Source: Gnetum montanum (Eukaryota > Streptophyta > Gnetopsida > Gnetales > Gnetaceae). Taken from it: a stretch of 59,718 bases of DNA. The notes below the pieces were generated by a model, which searched no databases, had not been told where the DNA came from, and saw nothing but the letters and a program-made list of their open reading frames with translations. The DNA is taken from the NCBI GenBank assembly GCA_015680685.1, contig MNCI01033388.1:51105-110822 (forward strand), in the 5' to 3' direction. The translations under genes were made by a program, and so were the position numbers. Positions 23,361-34,273 of the stretch are shown here, piece by piece; the stretch's first letter is position 1, and every line of letters begins with the position of its first letter.

Positions 23361-24450
23361 AACCTAGCATCATTTAGAAAGGCATGCTACCAAGATCAGC
23401 TGTGCATGTTCACTAAGGACCTATCACCTGATTTGTCACATAGATCGAGGTGAAACTAAATGCTGTTCAAAGATCCTGTGTGCCTTGAAATTCCACATGA
23501 TTGCTCCATTCCATTAGCTACATTCAAGTTTAAAGTGCTTTGGCTAACTGAATCATCTGTGTTTCTCTTGCTCCCTTGGAGTGGTGTTTGCAGGATGACA
23601 CACTTGAGGCGTTTGTGCAAAGATGCATTCCATCGTGACGATGAGGTATCACATTCTTCCTAACACCCATAGCTAGGTTAATTAATCTATTCATAAGTAC
23701 ATTTCCAACTCCTGATGTGTTCACCATTTCTCATCATGATCCTTTTACCCTACTCAATTATAGTCCCTTGATACAAAATCCATCCCAAAACTCTTGATGC
23801 ACCATTGTCCACCATGATTCTTTAAGCAGTTGCAACACAAAACACAACGCATAGCACATGATACAAACGCAAAGCACATGAGCATGAAAGAAAAAAGAGA
23901 AAGAACCAAAAAAAAAGAGTCAAAGAGAAAAATACACGGAAAAGGTCTCGATGACCCCGTGGACATCGTAGACCAAAGATCATTGGCTCTTCTCATATAA
24001 GCCCTAGGCAAGAAGATAATTATCTTGTGAAAACATTCATGCAACTAATGATCATGTTGCACATCATTGTGTGGATTTGGGTGTTTACAATGGGCCCCCT
24101 TAAACATAACACAAGAATTTCATTTCTCCAAAGAACGCACCTCCAGTGTCTTGGTTCTAAGTCTACTGAAAACCCAGCTATTGACAAAGACCAATGACAC
24201 GATTTTCTCATGCGAGTGCTCCTCTCCCATGATTCTGAAAAAAAATTCTAACCCTTTATCATCTTTTGATTTCCCCGGTCACAACCAATTCCCTTCTTTC
24301 CCTAAACTACACTTCCCTCAACCCAATGTACTTTTGAGAATGATGCGGTAACATCCGGCCAGGGGCCAATGGACAATGCTTGATACTTGGTCATTCATGG
24401 TGTTTTGTACTTCTTTGTTGATGCCTCTCAGGTAGATTCCTCTAGAAGTC
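23361..24450 (+). other. 3' non-coding region of D
   Basis: No protein motif was recognised between the repeats and the purine tract. The open stretches here are short and overlap on both strands. Confidence 0.5.
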
Positions 24451-24466
24451 AACAAAGAGGGGCCAA
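24451..24466 (+). other. Polypurine tract of D
   Basis: AACAAAGAGGGGCCAA directly precedes the TG of the 3' LTR. The AAAGAGGGG core is a typical plus-strand primer. Confidence 0.85.
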
Positions 24467-26475
24467 TGAAACACCACAAAATTTTGGCCTAGTACTTTTA
24501 GATGATTCAAGTTAAGTCATGCAACTGCCCAAGCATGAGTACAGCATGACCGAACTTGGACACCTCCGAAACGGCTCCTGATGGTTCATGATTCAATAGG
24601 CAAGGTCCCCCTGGGGCCCATAGGTGATTGCACTACTTTTTGGCATCCATAATTAAAGGTTTCAGGCTCAAAATACTTGATCTTCACTAGGTACACTTTG
24701 GTTACATTTTCTTACGCTGCACAGCATAAGGCTCAGCGTCACCAACATTTGGAGCCCTGAAAATTAGTCAAAATAGGTCGAAAATAAGCACAAGGATCCC
24801 CCATGACCTCCACTAATGGTTACCCTAGGTTCCTAGCCTTCAGAATCCTAATTTCAAGCTTGAAAATGTACTATTTTCACTAGTTACGCTCAACTCACAT
24901 GCAAGTCACGCCCAAGTCACGTTGGAGCGTGAGTCCAGAGTGAGTGCCCCAAAATAGCCCCAAAACAACATCAAAATGACCTAATTTTGAAGGTACAAGG
25001 CCCCCTAAAGGTCCACTAATGGTTACCCTAGGTTTCCAGCCTTCAGAATCCTAATTTCAGGCTCAAAATATACTATTTTCACTAGTTACGCTCAACTCAC
25101 GCCCAGGTCACGTTGGAGCATGAGTCCAACGTGAGTGCCCCAAAACAGCCCCAAAACAATATCAAAATGACCTGATTTTGAAGGTACAAGGCCCCCTAAA
25201 GGTCCACTAATGGTTATCCTGGGTTCCCAGCCTTCAAAATCCTGATTTCATGCCCAAATATGCACTATTTTCATTGGTTACACTCAACTCACGCCCAGGT
25301 CACGCTAGAGTGTGAGGCCAACATGACCAAATAGAAACTAGTCCAAATAAGCAGTTCCAAGCACAAACTTAGCATCAACTTAGCTCCTAAAGGTAGGCAA
25401 CAATTCTACTAGTCAATAGGCTCCAAAAAAATCAAAGTTCATTTCTGAAATATAGCATTTTGGCTTCATTACGCTCAGCTCATGCCCAACTTATGCTCAG
25501 CTCATGCCCAGCTCACACTGGAGTCATGCTAATAGCATGAGCTGCCAAAAGTGACCTAGAACCTTTCAGACACATGCCAAATAAATGATAGGGTAAGATC
25601 AACTCATGTTGATAGCCTTGATGAAGCAAAAAAAATTCTTGTAGTAGTCGATCCGAGAGACAATCCAAGTTCAAGCGAGCCAAAGTCAAATTTTGATTGC
25701 AAATTCATTGTTAATGTTCATTGTAAGCTTTACCATTTATCAAGCTCTTACGCTGCATCCATGAGCATAAGCTAGCTTGTGTTGTAAGATACGGTGCACC
25801 CGGTCTAGAACATAATTGCCCACGTACACCTGTCAAGCGATCTATTTTTCTTGCATCTCACAGCCACCGATCTCATTCATTCCTACACCCAGAACAAATA
25901 GATAAATACCTTGTTCATTGAGATAAATAGGGTTTGGTTCGGTTGGCAAAAATTGGAAGCAAATAAAAATAAGAAATCCAAAGCCCAGACCCATGTGATT
26001 CCCAGTGCCTGTAAACACCTCGCATCGGGGCTTAACGTTCAACTTGCAACGCAACTACATTTTAACCAGTGCACATTTCATTGATTAATACAACATTGTT
26101 CATTATTTGCCATCCATTGTCCTATTCTGATTTACTTTTCTGCATTTTCCATTCCATTGCATCTTCCTGCATACATTTTTTTTTATGTTTACGTTCATTA
26201 CATTTCATTACGCTCATTACACTTCATTACGTTCCATTACTTTTCTTTGTGTTAGAACATTTTCTCTATTTCATGTTTCGTGATGATAACCCCAGTGCAC
26301 GTAGTAGCGTATGCTCGGGGAAGTCCTTGGTTGATCTACGTGCAAACCCTCCAAGGTACTTTGCCTTCGTTTTTACAGCTTGCCCTCACGCAAAGGCAAG
26401 ATCGTCAGCATCTCTCCGGAGATCTTTCGATGTTCATTTCCTTCCAGCCTTACGCCGATGATTTTAGATAGTACA
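24467..26475 (+). repeat. 3' LTR of element D
   Basis: It starts TGAAACACCACAAAATTTTGG and ends GATAGTACA. It is about 130 bp longer than the 5' LTR because it has three units of the ~194 bp repeat against two, partly offset by small deletions in the CTCATGC-rich part and near 25630. It is followed by the GTTCC duplication. Confidence 0.92.
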
Positions 26476-26480
26476 GTTCC
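26476..26480. repeat. Target-site duplication, right of D
   Basis: GTTCC, identical to 9647-9651. Confidence 0.9.
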
Positions 26481-27301
26481 CATCCAAAAGAAACAATAAT
26501 GGAGATTTAAAGCACAACCCTTAGATAAAATAATAGGGTACAATCACTAGTTATGGAACTAGAAAGATATGTTACCCATGCCTAAAGGTCCCCTCTAACT
26601 AAAGCTCACCTTACTCACTTTTCTTTTCTTCTCTTTTAGGAATGGTGATTGATCTATGGGAATATTCTCATGCCTTAAGGAGGTGGACTAGTCTTAGAAT
26701 ATTAATGCAAAGTCACTAAAAGTGTTTGGTTTTAATTTGAACTAAGGATGGATGTTATTGGATCATATTAACCAAAATATTCAAAAAGAACTTCATGTGA
26801 TCACTATACGAGAGTTTATTCCACTCTCCCCCTCATCCATCTATGCTTTCAATATCTCACCTCAGTACCTCTTTTCATGTTTTATTTAATGTCTTAGTTT
26901 CATAAGTCAAAGTTTTTAGATAGTTTCTTTGGTGATTTGGTCCTTAACTAATTATAACCATTAGTCATCCATGGGGCCCATAGAGTCCTTGTTTTGAGGG
27001 CATGCAAGGCCGTCAAGGGCATGTGCCTGGTATGGGGAGGACCCACTTGCATACCCCTTGGTTTTGCTACTTAAGTTCCTCATCCCTTAGGCATTTCTAC
27101 ATTCAAATCTTTTAGGCTTCACATCGATCATATCCAATTGTGCACTCCTTCATGGCATTTCTTCAATCATTCTCCCAGTTAAATCTTCTTTTTGTGGATT
27201 ATCTACTCCTCTTCATGTATTTCATCATACTCTAGGCTTCTTGGGCTTTCTTTGGACTCCAATTTCATATTAAAACTTTGTATTTTTTCCTTAGTTTTTA
27301 A
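26476..27301 (+). other. 3' non-coding region of A, right of D
   Basis: CCCATGCCTAAAGGTCCCCTC (about 26575) aligns with B at about 41163, and the following CTTTTCTTCTC, GGTCTTAGAAT and AATGCAAAGTCACTAAA segments also align in order. This shows it is the continuation of A beyond the nested D. No coding function is seen. Confidence 0.85.
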
Positions 27302-27390
27302 TGATGAAAATTTTCTCTATCCCCTACATCGACGAGATCCCATTGATAGGATCCCATCAATGCAAGGCAAAAATTCTATAAATAGCATCA
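27302..27390 (+). repeat. Stub of A 3' LTR
   Basis: It starts TGATGAAAA like the family. CATCGACGAGATCC...GGATCCCATCAATGCAA matches the U3 inverted repeat of the A 5' LTR (1336-1373), and TATAAATA is at 27377-27384. Beyond about 27390 I see no further match to the 5' LTR, so the rest is deleted or replaced. Confidence 0.6.
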
Positions 27391-27849
27391 AACACTTAGT
27401 GAATTTTTGTCATTTACTCTCAAATGAGGAAGGAGTTTTTGCAATTTCAAAGATTAGCATCTTCTAGAGCCCATATCTTTCAAATTGCTTGTCTGATTAC
27501 CCTTGTTTTTCATTCCTACACCTATTGGAGATAAGCTCTACATCGTAGGGCCCACAAACCTTAAGTTTTTAATCAAAAAATTTTCAATTTTTTTCTAAAT
27601 TTCACAAAGTTTAACTAATAAAATCACTAATTTATGAGAGTTAAACATTTTCAATGAATTTTGGTAGACATTAAAATGAAATAATAATAAAATAATCAAA
27701 CCTGCCATGATCACAACTTAGCCAAGTATAACTCACCTAAAGAGATAAGGTACTCAATTGTTATAAATTTACACATCAAATACTAATCCTTAATCATGTT
27801 GTAATTATAAATGACACCAAGACCTAAGTTTCTGCAAGAAGGAAGACTA
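27391..27849. other. Unassigned AT-rich stretch
   Basis: No motif, repeat or coding signal was recognised. Confidence 0.5.
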
Positions 27850-30560
27850 TCCCAACCAAGGGACAAGTGGCCTAGAATAGAAAGCAGCCAACAAGAGCAA
27901 CCCCAGGAGTAGGTGGCTAAAAACCATGCAAGGGGACCTCTTCAAGAGGAGCCTAAAGTGGAATCTATCCATCAACTTCTCTAAGATGAAACAAAGTAAT
28001 TCCACTAGGGTGACACACCAGGACCAAGGCCAAGCCTCAAGGTCACATTGACAGATGCTTGCCTTAGGAAAATCTAGTTTAGGGATATCCAATGTTCAGT
28101 TCTCCAAGAATTAAACTTTGGTACATTCTTAGAATTTTCCCTAGAAGATGTCGAAACACAACTTTAGAGCTCTCCTATGTGGCTCATCATGACTTCCAAT
28201 GGTGAGTGGTACATGGAAGAGACATATCTCTTCTAGGAATATAGGTAGCTAGACATCACTTTGAAAATTAAGGACATTAGTATGTCCTACTCAGTGGAGG
28301 CCATCTCTCAAGCCCTTGGTTTGCCTAAAATTGGGTCTAATTTAGTAGAGATCTCGACACAAGTGGACCTAGAGGTCAAAAAGAAGTGGGTCCAGTAGTG
28401 CTGTGGAGTGGGCTGCAAGGAGTATGGCACACTCACAAAGGTACAATGCACTTCTTTGATATCAACCTATCACCTCAATCTGATAGTGAGGCTAAGCAAG
28501 ATGACAACTTTCTCCACCTGTGTGTGCTTTGCTCTAAGCAAGAAGTTCCCTATTGACCTTCCATAGCTATTCCATCTCAAGATAAAGAAGTGGTTCAAGG
28601 AAAATAAGCATGGAAAGAAGGCACTCCCCTTTCCATGCCTCATCAGAAGATTATGCAAAAGGGGAGGAATAGCCCACTATTCCAATGACATACTTAGACA
28701 TGATCCTACTATTTTTTAGATGGAAATGATGAAGAATAAGGTTCTTTTCATGATCAAGAAAGAGAAGGAGCCACCACCACCACCACCCACTCATGAAACA
28801 ACATTGGAGGCTTGTGCTACTATGAACCACATGTAGAAGCTCTATGAGCAACTCTTGTAACAACAGCAATCTAGTCCAAGTGGTGATCCATCTATCTACC
28901 ATACAAACCTCAATCATCTAAATGAGATAACACATACTATAAGCTAGTTGAAGAACATGACACCAACCTTATTTTCCCAAAGAATCCAAGTTCTTGCATG
29001 CTCGAATCCTAATGCCCAAGAGGTAACAGTGTCCACTCTAGAAAATAATAATTTCCAGAAATTTCTAGAAATGCCACTACCTCTTCAATGCACCTAGAGA
29101 GAGGTGATGGAACATTTATTCTTGTGATGCAACACCAAGGATAGGAAATAGTGGTTGAGATGGTGACTAGCTAAGTGGGAAAAGCCTTCAATGTTCTTGT
29201 AGTGTCTATGCTAGATAGTCCTACACTCAGAGATGTACAGATATCTGCAAGAGTGGCCAATGGGAGATTTAGCACAACCCAACATGAGGAGTTGTTGGAA
29301 TGACTAGTGAGAACCCAAAAATTGATTCTATAGGTCATTACTACCTAGTTAGCACTATTTGAGGCAAGGGAAAAGTGCATCATTGTAGAGGCTCAACTTG
29401 AAATAGCCAAAGTTGAGAATCAATGCTTGGTTGCAAAAGTTGCAAAACTTAGAACCCACTTCATTGATCCCATAGTACTCAATTAGGCTATAACAAGGGA
29501 TGAAGCTTTTTAATAACTTTAGTTCAAACTTCAAGCTACTGAGTACAGTAAGGAGTTGACAATCTTTGACTAGTCCTTAGCAGATGCCACTATCTACAAC
29601 ATTCAGAAGGACTTGTCAAAGGTTTGCCAACAAAACATAATTCTGACCAAGAACAATCATCACCTATACAATATTGACCTCTAGAATTACCAAATGGTTG
29701 AATACATGAGACAACAATAGGAGCAGCTTACCAAGGTGACCATGGATCTGAGGAGGTTAGCAGTAAAAAACTATAATCTCTTGATGGAGAAGGTCTTTTC
29801 CCTTCATTAGAAATCTATAATTGAAATTGATGCATGGAAGAGCAAGGCCCTTAAATTTGAAAGGGTCAAGAACCATTACAAAGATAAATTTTTCCTTCAA
29901 AAATAAATCAATGAAAAAGAGAAGAAACTAACAAAGGAAAAGGTGAATCAGGCCCTCCAACAACTCCAACAAGGAGGCGATGCATGGTAGCCCATCTTTG
30001 ATGGGCTAAATGCATACAACAAGATAGAAATCTACCTCAAGGAGCTGCAAATCGAGGAGATGATAGAATACATGGAACTCACCAAACTCCAATAGGAAAA
30101 TTTGGCAATGCTGACTACCATAGGACCACATTCAAATTTGAAGAAGTAGGTGGCCAACTTGTACCTATTATACAAGGTTGAGTTTAAACATCACAAGGAG
30201 ACTAAGTAGAAGCTAGAAATGATAAATGGTGAACTCGATGTTTTCATATAGCACTTCACCGATCAATGGTTAATAAACCCAAATGATAAATGACTACCAA
30301 GAACTAAGAATGTAGTGAATGCATTTGATGTTGAACACAAACAATTTGTAGCCTAGTCTGTAAATGTAAAGGAGTTTTTCCCTACAACATCCTATCTATG
30401 GGATATTCCCATACTCGCCCACATTGGTGATGCTATGTGAACCATGTACAATCCTTAAAGTAAGAATGAGAAGATGAAAGCATTGTTGAATTCTTTCTAT
30501 CTTCCACCAACAATTTCAACTGTAATTGAATAGCCATAACCATAGCCTCAATCACAATAG
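27850..30560 (+). pseudogene. Relic of a putative plant transposon ORF (Athila/Tat extra ORF type)
   Basis: The frame is broken by stops but is clearly coding-like for 2 kb. An N-terminal block contains ISMSYSVEAISQALGLPK (about 28290), then LTKVQCTSLISTYHLN, FALSKKFPIDLP, and ALPFPCLIRRLCKRGGIAHY (about 28620-28680). This order (GLP, a hydrophobic middle, FPxLIxxLC) resembles the putative plant transposon protein domain found in the extra ORF of Athila and Tat elements. It is followed by a Pro run (28770-28790), a Gln run (QQQQS, about 28860), and a long Lys/Glu/Leu-rich tail with coiled-coil character (about 29700-30250). The function of this protein is not established. Which element it belongs to is unclear; it lies just upstream of the probable E LTR. 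Confidence 0.5.
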
Positions 30561-30871
30561 CTATATGCAACAAAGGCAGGAAAAGGTCTTTCGGCACCTC
30601 AAGAAACTCACTGTCTAGGATCATTTGATTTTTCTTCCTTGTCTTCAAGCTACCAAAGGAGTCGTGCTTGAAGCACCACCAAACGTTGCATGTTGTAACC
30701 ATTTTTCATCATGCATTCTTCACCCCATGAAACCCAAGGTAAAACTTCATTGTAAATGTGAAGATTGTAAACCATGACGGGCAATCTCACATGGGGCTGA
30801 AAATTCCTCATAAGTGGTCAAAGCCTTATTCCCCAAGTGAACAAAGTGACATAGTGTCTATATTTAGGCTT
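30561..30871. other. Short unassigned stretch before the G run
   Basis: No conserved motif is seen between the end of the degenerate ORF and the G tract. Confidence 0.4.
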
Positions 30872-30891
30872 GGGGGGGGGGGGGGGGGGGG
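30872..30891 (+). repeat. G20 homopolymer
   Basis: Twenty consecutive G. It may be an expanded polypurine tract, since LTR-like DNA follows. It may also be length-unreliable in the assembly. Confidence 0.7.
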
Positions 30892-32339
30892 CTCAAAAAT
30901 ACCTTTTGAGATGCCAAAATGGCAATTTGATGGGTTTTATGGGGGTATACACTTTTCTACCCTAGAAACACCTATAGGGGATAGATCTCACCTATTCCTA
31001 GCATGGAGGGGTATAAGTCACCTACTCCAAACATGGAAGGATAGACCTTAGTGTGGATGGGTATAGTAACATCTACACTCAACATGAAAACTTCACCCCC
31101 AACATGGAGACTATATGCCCAACATGGAGACTGCATGTCCTAGTGTAGAAGCAACATGAATCAAATTTCATCATCCATTGACTTCAACATTGACCATGTA
31201 CTTCAATGAGGATGGCAGAAGGCCCAATGTAGATGGTGTGGCCCCATTACTATTTATAGTAAATAGAATGGCCATGGGGATTTAGCTCTTTCCATACTTA
31301 GTAACCCCCCAAATTGGGCACCCATCTCACCTGTACATGAAAAAAATTTGCAACCAATTTGTTAGCCATTTTTTAGTCTAATCCATAGCCCAAAACTTAT
31401 AAAAATCAACCTCAAACACCATTTTGAGGTTCCACATTCTTGGCAATTTTCACACTTGAACATTTTTAGACGATCAAGAGCTTTTGCAATCTCATACACT
31501 TGCAGTCGCTTGATCCCAAGCGTGGAAACCTCTATGAACCAATAACACCCATTATCCCCCTAAGAATTGTATGTTTTTGGGTTTCTACTCTTTACTCCTA
31601 GCATCCACAAACTCCTAGCATAGAGCACTCTGGAAACCCAAATCTTTCACCTTTCTCACCTTCTAACATTAGTTAATGTTGTAGATCTAGAGCAATAGTA
31701 GAGGAGGTTTGATAACATTGGGAGTGTTTGAGCATTTGGATCATGGAGTGGATTATATTGGCTTCAACAAACTCTAAATCCCTACCTCAATGAATCCCCT
31801 TTTTCTCTCTCATAGTCATTTTTTGTATACATCCATTGAACTTATTCTTTATTTTTAATAAAGTTTTAAGGTTTCAATTTCGTATGAAATTCATATTTGC
31901 CTTCAGTTTTCAAAATTTGTAATTTTTATATTTTTATTTTTTCTACCCCTATTTTTCGTTTCATAAGTCCTTGGGTGATTTGTTGGACCTTCTAGGGCAC
32001 CCTGAATCCCATTTTTTGAAGGCCCTAGGGAATCTAGGTTGAGGCTACTGCATTGAGACTTTTAATTTTCTAGCGATTAAATTTTCCAATTACAATAGCT
32101 TTCTAGTGTTAGAAGGAGGGGCTCTGTCTAATTTCGTCATTAAAATCTATTTTTCCATTGCCAATGTTGCCTACCATATGAAAATCTTCAATTTTTGTAG
32201 TAAAATCTTTGAAATCCTCTCAATAATCAATGCTACCACTTATAGCCCTGCAACAAAAGCCTCAATGTAAAAGTTGCAAGTTTGGGTTTTAAATTTTCAC
32301 AACACTTGTTATGAATTTTAAAGCCCAAGGCAAATAGTC
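30892..32339 (+). repeat. Probable LTR of element E
   Basis: This non-coding block lies between the G tract and the NN at 32340 and precedes E gag. It carries tandem words of 20-30 bp such as CCAACATGGAGAC and CTAGTGTGGATGG (30995-31160), a CTATTTATAG box near 31250, and TTTTTAATAAAGTTTT (about 31853), a probable polyadenylation signal. The ends and a primer site were not identified, so the LTR call is inference from position and composition. Confidence 0.5.
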
Positions 32340-32341
32340 NN

Positions 32342-32848
32342 CCCACCTTAGTGACCATATTTTTTCTTGTTTTTCAGCATTAGTGGTTTCCACAACCAAA
32401 CCCCCATCCCTCATTTCTAGTTGAGAAAAATTAGCAACCTGCTAAAACTATTTTCTAGTGGAAATCCCAAGTTTCCACTTTGGTTCTAAACCCTCCCCCC
32501 TTCACCAATGTTGGCTAGGAAGCTGTGAGATCTCCCTAATCTCAACCCCCTTTCCTTTGCCCCTACTGCACCCAATGTAGGTACAACTAGGAAGCCCAGC
32601 ATTGGTAAGGTTTGGAGCCATATTTTCAACCTTCCATTTTTAGCAAAGGGGTGTACCTTTCTTAATCCCCCCACTTACTATTTATAGTAAGTAGCCAATT
32701 TTTAACTATTTTTACTTCGTTTAGCAATTTTTAAATTTCACTTGTTGGAAGTTACTCTTTTTTTCCATCCATTTATAATCTTTTCCAAGCCTTTCTAGCA
32801 TCATAGTCATGTCTTTCTAGCATTCAACCAAGTTGCCATTCACATTCA
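32342..32848 (+). other. Leader region of E
   Basis: It lies between the NN gap and gag. No primer binding site with a TGGYGCC core was found. CTTACTATTTATAGTAAG at about 32670 is a short imperfect palindrome containing a TATA-like core. Confidence 0.4.
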
Positions 32849-33219
32849 TTAACAATGGGTCCGACCAGTAGGCCATGAGGATATACAATCCTAAGGACCC
32901 TATTATCATCAAATGTAGACAATCTTTGAGATTGAGGAAAAATAGTCTTGAATTCTCAGTCATAAATGGAGAGTACTACAACTTCATTTGTACCAAGATC
33001 CAGGCTAGCATACTGATTCCAAGAATGGAAGCAAAAGCCAAGAGGAATTTTAAACTTATACATTGCAATGGTAAGGAATATATTCCCTCCTCTTATGACC
33101 AAATATCCCTCATTGACATATATGATAGCATCTTAGTCCACCTAATAGAGATGGATAAAGAGGACCAAAAGGCTACCTCAGATGAGTAGCCAAAGGAGGA
33201 GGAAGATGAGTTCAAGGCT
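32849..33219 (+). pseudogene. gag of element E, N-terminal part
   Basis: It is open from an ATG at 32875 (a possible earlier start at about 32854) except for stops at 32869 and 33187. YYNFICTKIQASILIP aligns with D gag (YNFICVKIQANLP), and KEYIPSSYDQISLI with D (NFIPSAYDVIPL). It ends at the AGGCT target sequence, where B is inserted. The reading frame continues without shift at 43024 once B and one AGGCT are ignored. Confidence 0.8.
33215..33219. repeat. Target-site duplication, left of B
   Basis: AGGCT directly before the B 5' LTR; identical to 43019-43023. Confidence 0.9.
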
Positions 33220-33244
33220 TGATGAATCATGTTTTGACTAGCTT

Positions 33245-33302
33245 GAATATTGGATACTCAATATCGAAGCCTTGATATTAGATACCCAATGTCGAAGCCC
33301 AA
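33245..33302 (+). promoter_or_regulatory. U3 inverted and tandem repeats of B
   Basis: Two 29 bp units start at 33245 and 33274, each with the form GATATTGGATAC / CCAATATCGAAGCC. Within a unit GATATTGG and CCAATATC are inverted copies. They lie 45-100 bp upstream of the TATA box. The same module is present, with decay, in the 3' LTR (42136-42200). Confidence 0.6.
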
Positions 33303-33345
33303 GACATGATGTTGAATATCTGATATTGCAAGATATATCCTAGCC

Positions 33346-33353
33346 TATAAATA
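33346..33353 (+). promoter_or_regulatory. TATA box of B 5' LTR
   Basis: TATAAATA preceded by GCC, aligned with the boxes of the A and C LTRs. Confidence 0.75.
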
Positions 33354-34115
33354 TAGTGCTTGGGCTCACAATTTTCATAAGTTTTTGGTTGAGTTTTTCA
33401 TAGTCTTTTGCATAGAGTAGTGAAGCTCTTACGATTTGTTTTCTTCAAAGTTAGAATATTTTTTTGAGTACCCATAGTAGGAGTCTAAGTGTGTACAAGT
33501 CTTTATTTGAACACTAATGTACCTAACCACATCATTGTGATAGGAATAAAAATGAATCCTTTTAATCATCCTTGCAACAGTGAGAATAAATTAAATGTTT
33601 TCTTGATGCATTGAATATTCATGTACTTTATTTTCATACACTTCATTTCAATGTACTTTAATTAAGCAATTAATTTGTAGTTGTTAATGAACATAAGCAC
33701 AACCACCTTAAGCATATGTATAGCACTTGGTAACCCAAAAATGCTTAATGTTTGGTAGACTAGTAGCATTATATGTGTTTAGGATGTGTCCAAAAAAGTG
33801 GAACAAGTACTTGTGTTAAGCTAGCTAGGCAGTAAATTAATTATATCCTAAATTACTTTACCTTTCATTATTTTTGTAGGCGATTAAACTTATAAATTAC
33901 AAAATGATAAAAATCACATGCCTTAATTTCACTTGACCATATACTTATACTTCGCAAGTGGAACTAGGAAGACAACAAACGTTTTCAACACCCATTTCAC
34001 TTCCTAGAGAATTAGTGCACTAGAGAACTATAAGTCCATGGAATTTCATCGAATCGTGTGTCAATCTCTTAGTAATTTATATGGTTGGACGTAGGGATAC
34101 CTTGCTACTCATCAT

Positions 34116-34133
34116 TGGCATCATTGTCAAGGA
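34116..34133 (+). other. Primer binding site of B (tRNA-Asp type, decayed)
   Basis: TGGCATCATTGTCAAGGA, one base after the LTR end; the intact plant tRNA-Asp site is TGGCGCCGTTGCCGGGGA. Confidence 0.85.
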
Positions 34134-34273
34134 CCTTTTAGTTGCTTCATGTGCTATCTAGGATTTAGTGAAAATTATTCAAATCATTGAAATGAATCTT
34201 AGAGTCATATCACATCTTGAGATTACTACAACAATTGTAAGAAGCACATTGTGATTTTTTTTCCTAACATAAA

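Larger units (their letters stand above)
9652..26475 (+). mobile_element. Element D: Tat-like Ty3/gypsy retrotransposon nested in A
   Basis: It has two long LTRs (9652-11529 and 24467-26475), a primer site at 11534, tandem leader repeats, gag-protease, a spacer of about 3.5 kb, a pol with two RNase H domains and a purine tract before the 3' LTR. The 5 bp duplication GTTCC is exact, and A sequence resumes on the far side. Placement in the Tat branch rests on the extra RNase H after the native one, the Tat-type gag (CxYHxxxGHxTxxC) and the length of 16.8 kb. The pol frame is open apart from stops and one late shift, so D is younger than A but is inactive. Confidence 0.92.
1315..27390 (+). mobile_element. 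Element A: Athila-like Ty3/gypsy element, interrupted by D
   Basis: The left part is 1315-9651 and the right part 26476-27390; element D lies between them. The order is 5' LTR, primer site, gag, protease, RT, RNase H, integrase, long 3' non-coding region and a 3' LTR stub. Assignment to the Athila branch rests on the tRNA-Asp-like primer site, an RT core reading FMDDFS, and the protease-RT linker that resembles the Athila pattern. The non-coding DNA either side of D aligns with one continuous region of element B (41040-41340), which proves the split. All genes carry many stops, and RT has a deletion of about 80 bp. The element is long dead. Confidence 0.85.
33220..34114 (+). repeat. 5' LTR of element B
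   Basis: It starts TGATGAATCATGTTTTGA and ends CTACTCATCA. It contains two 29 bp U3 repeats, TATAAATA at 33346-33353, and ATAAAAATGAATCC as a possible poly(A) region near 33546, then the CACTTGGTAACCC words shared with the A and C LTRs. Confidence 0.92.
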
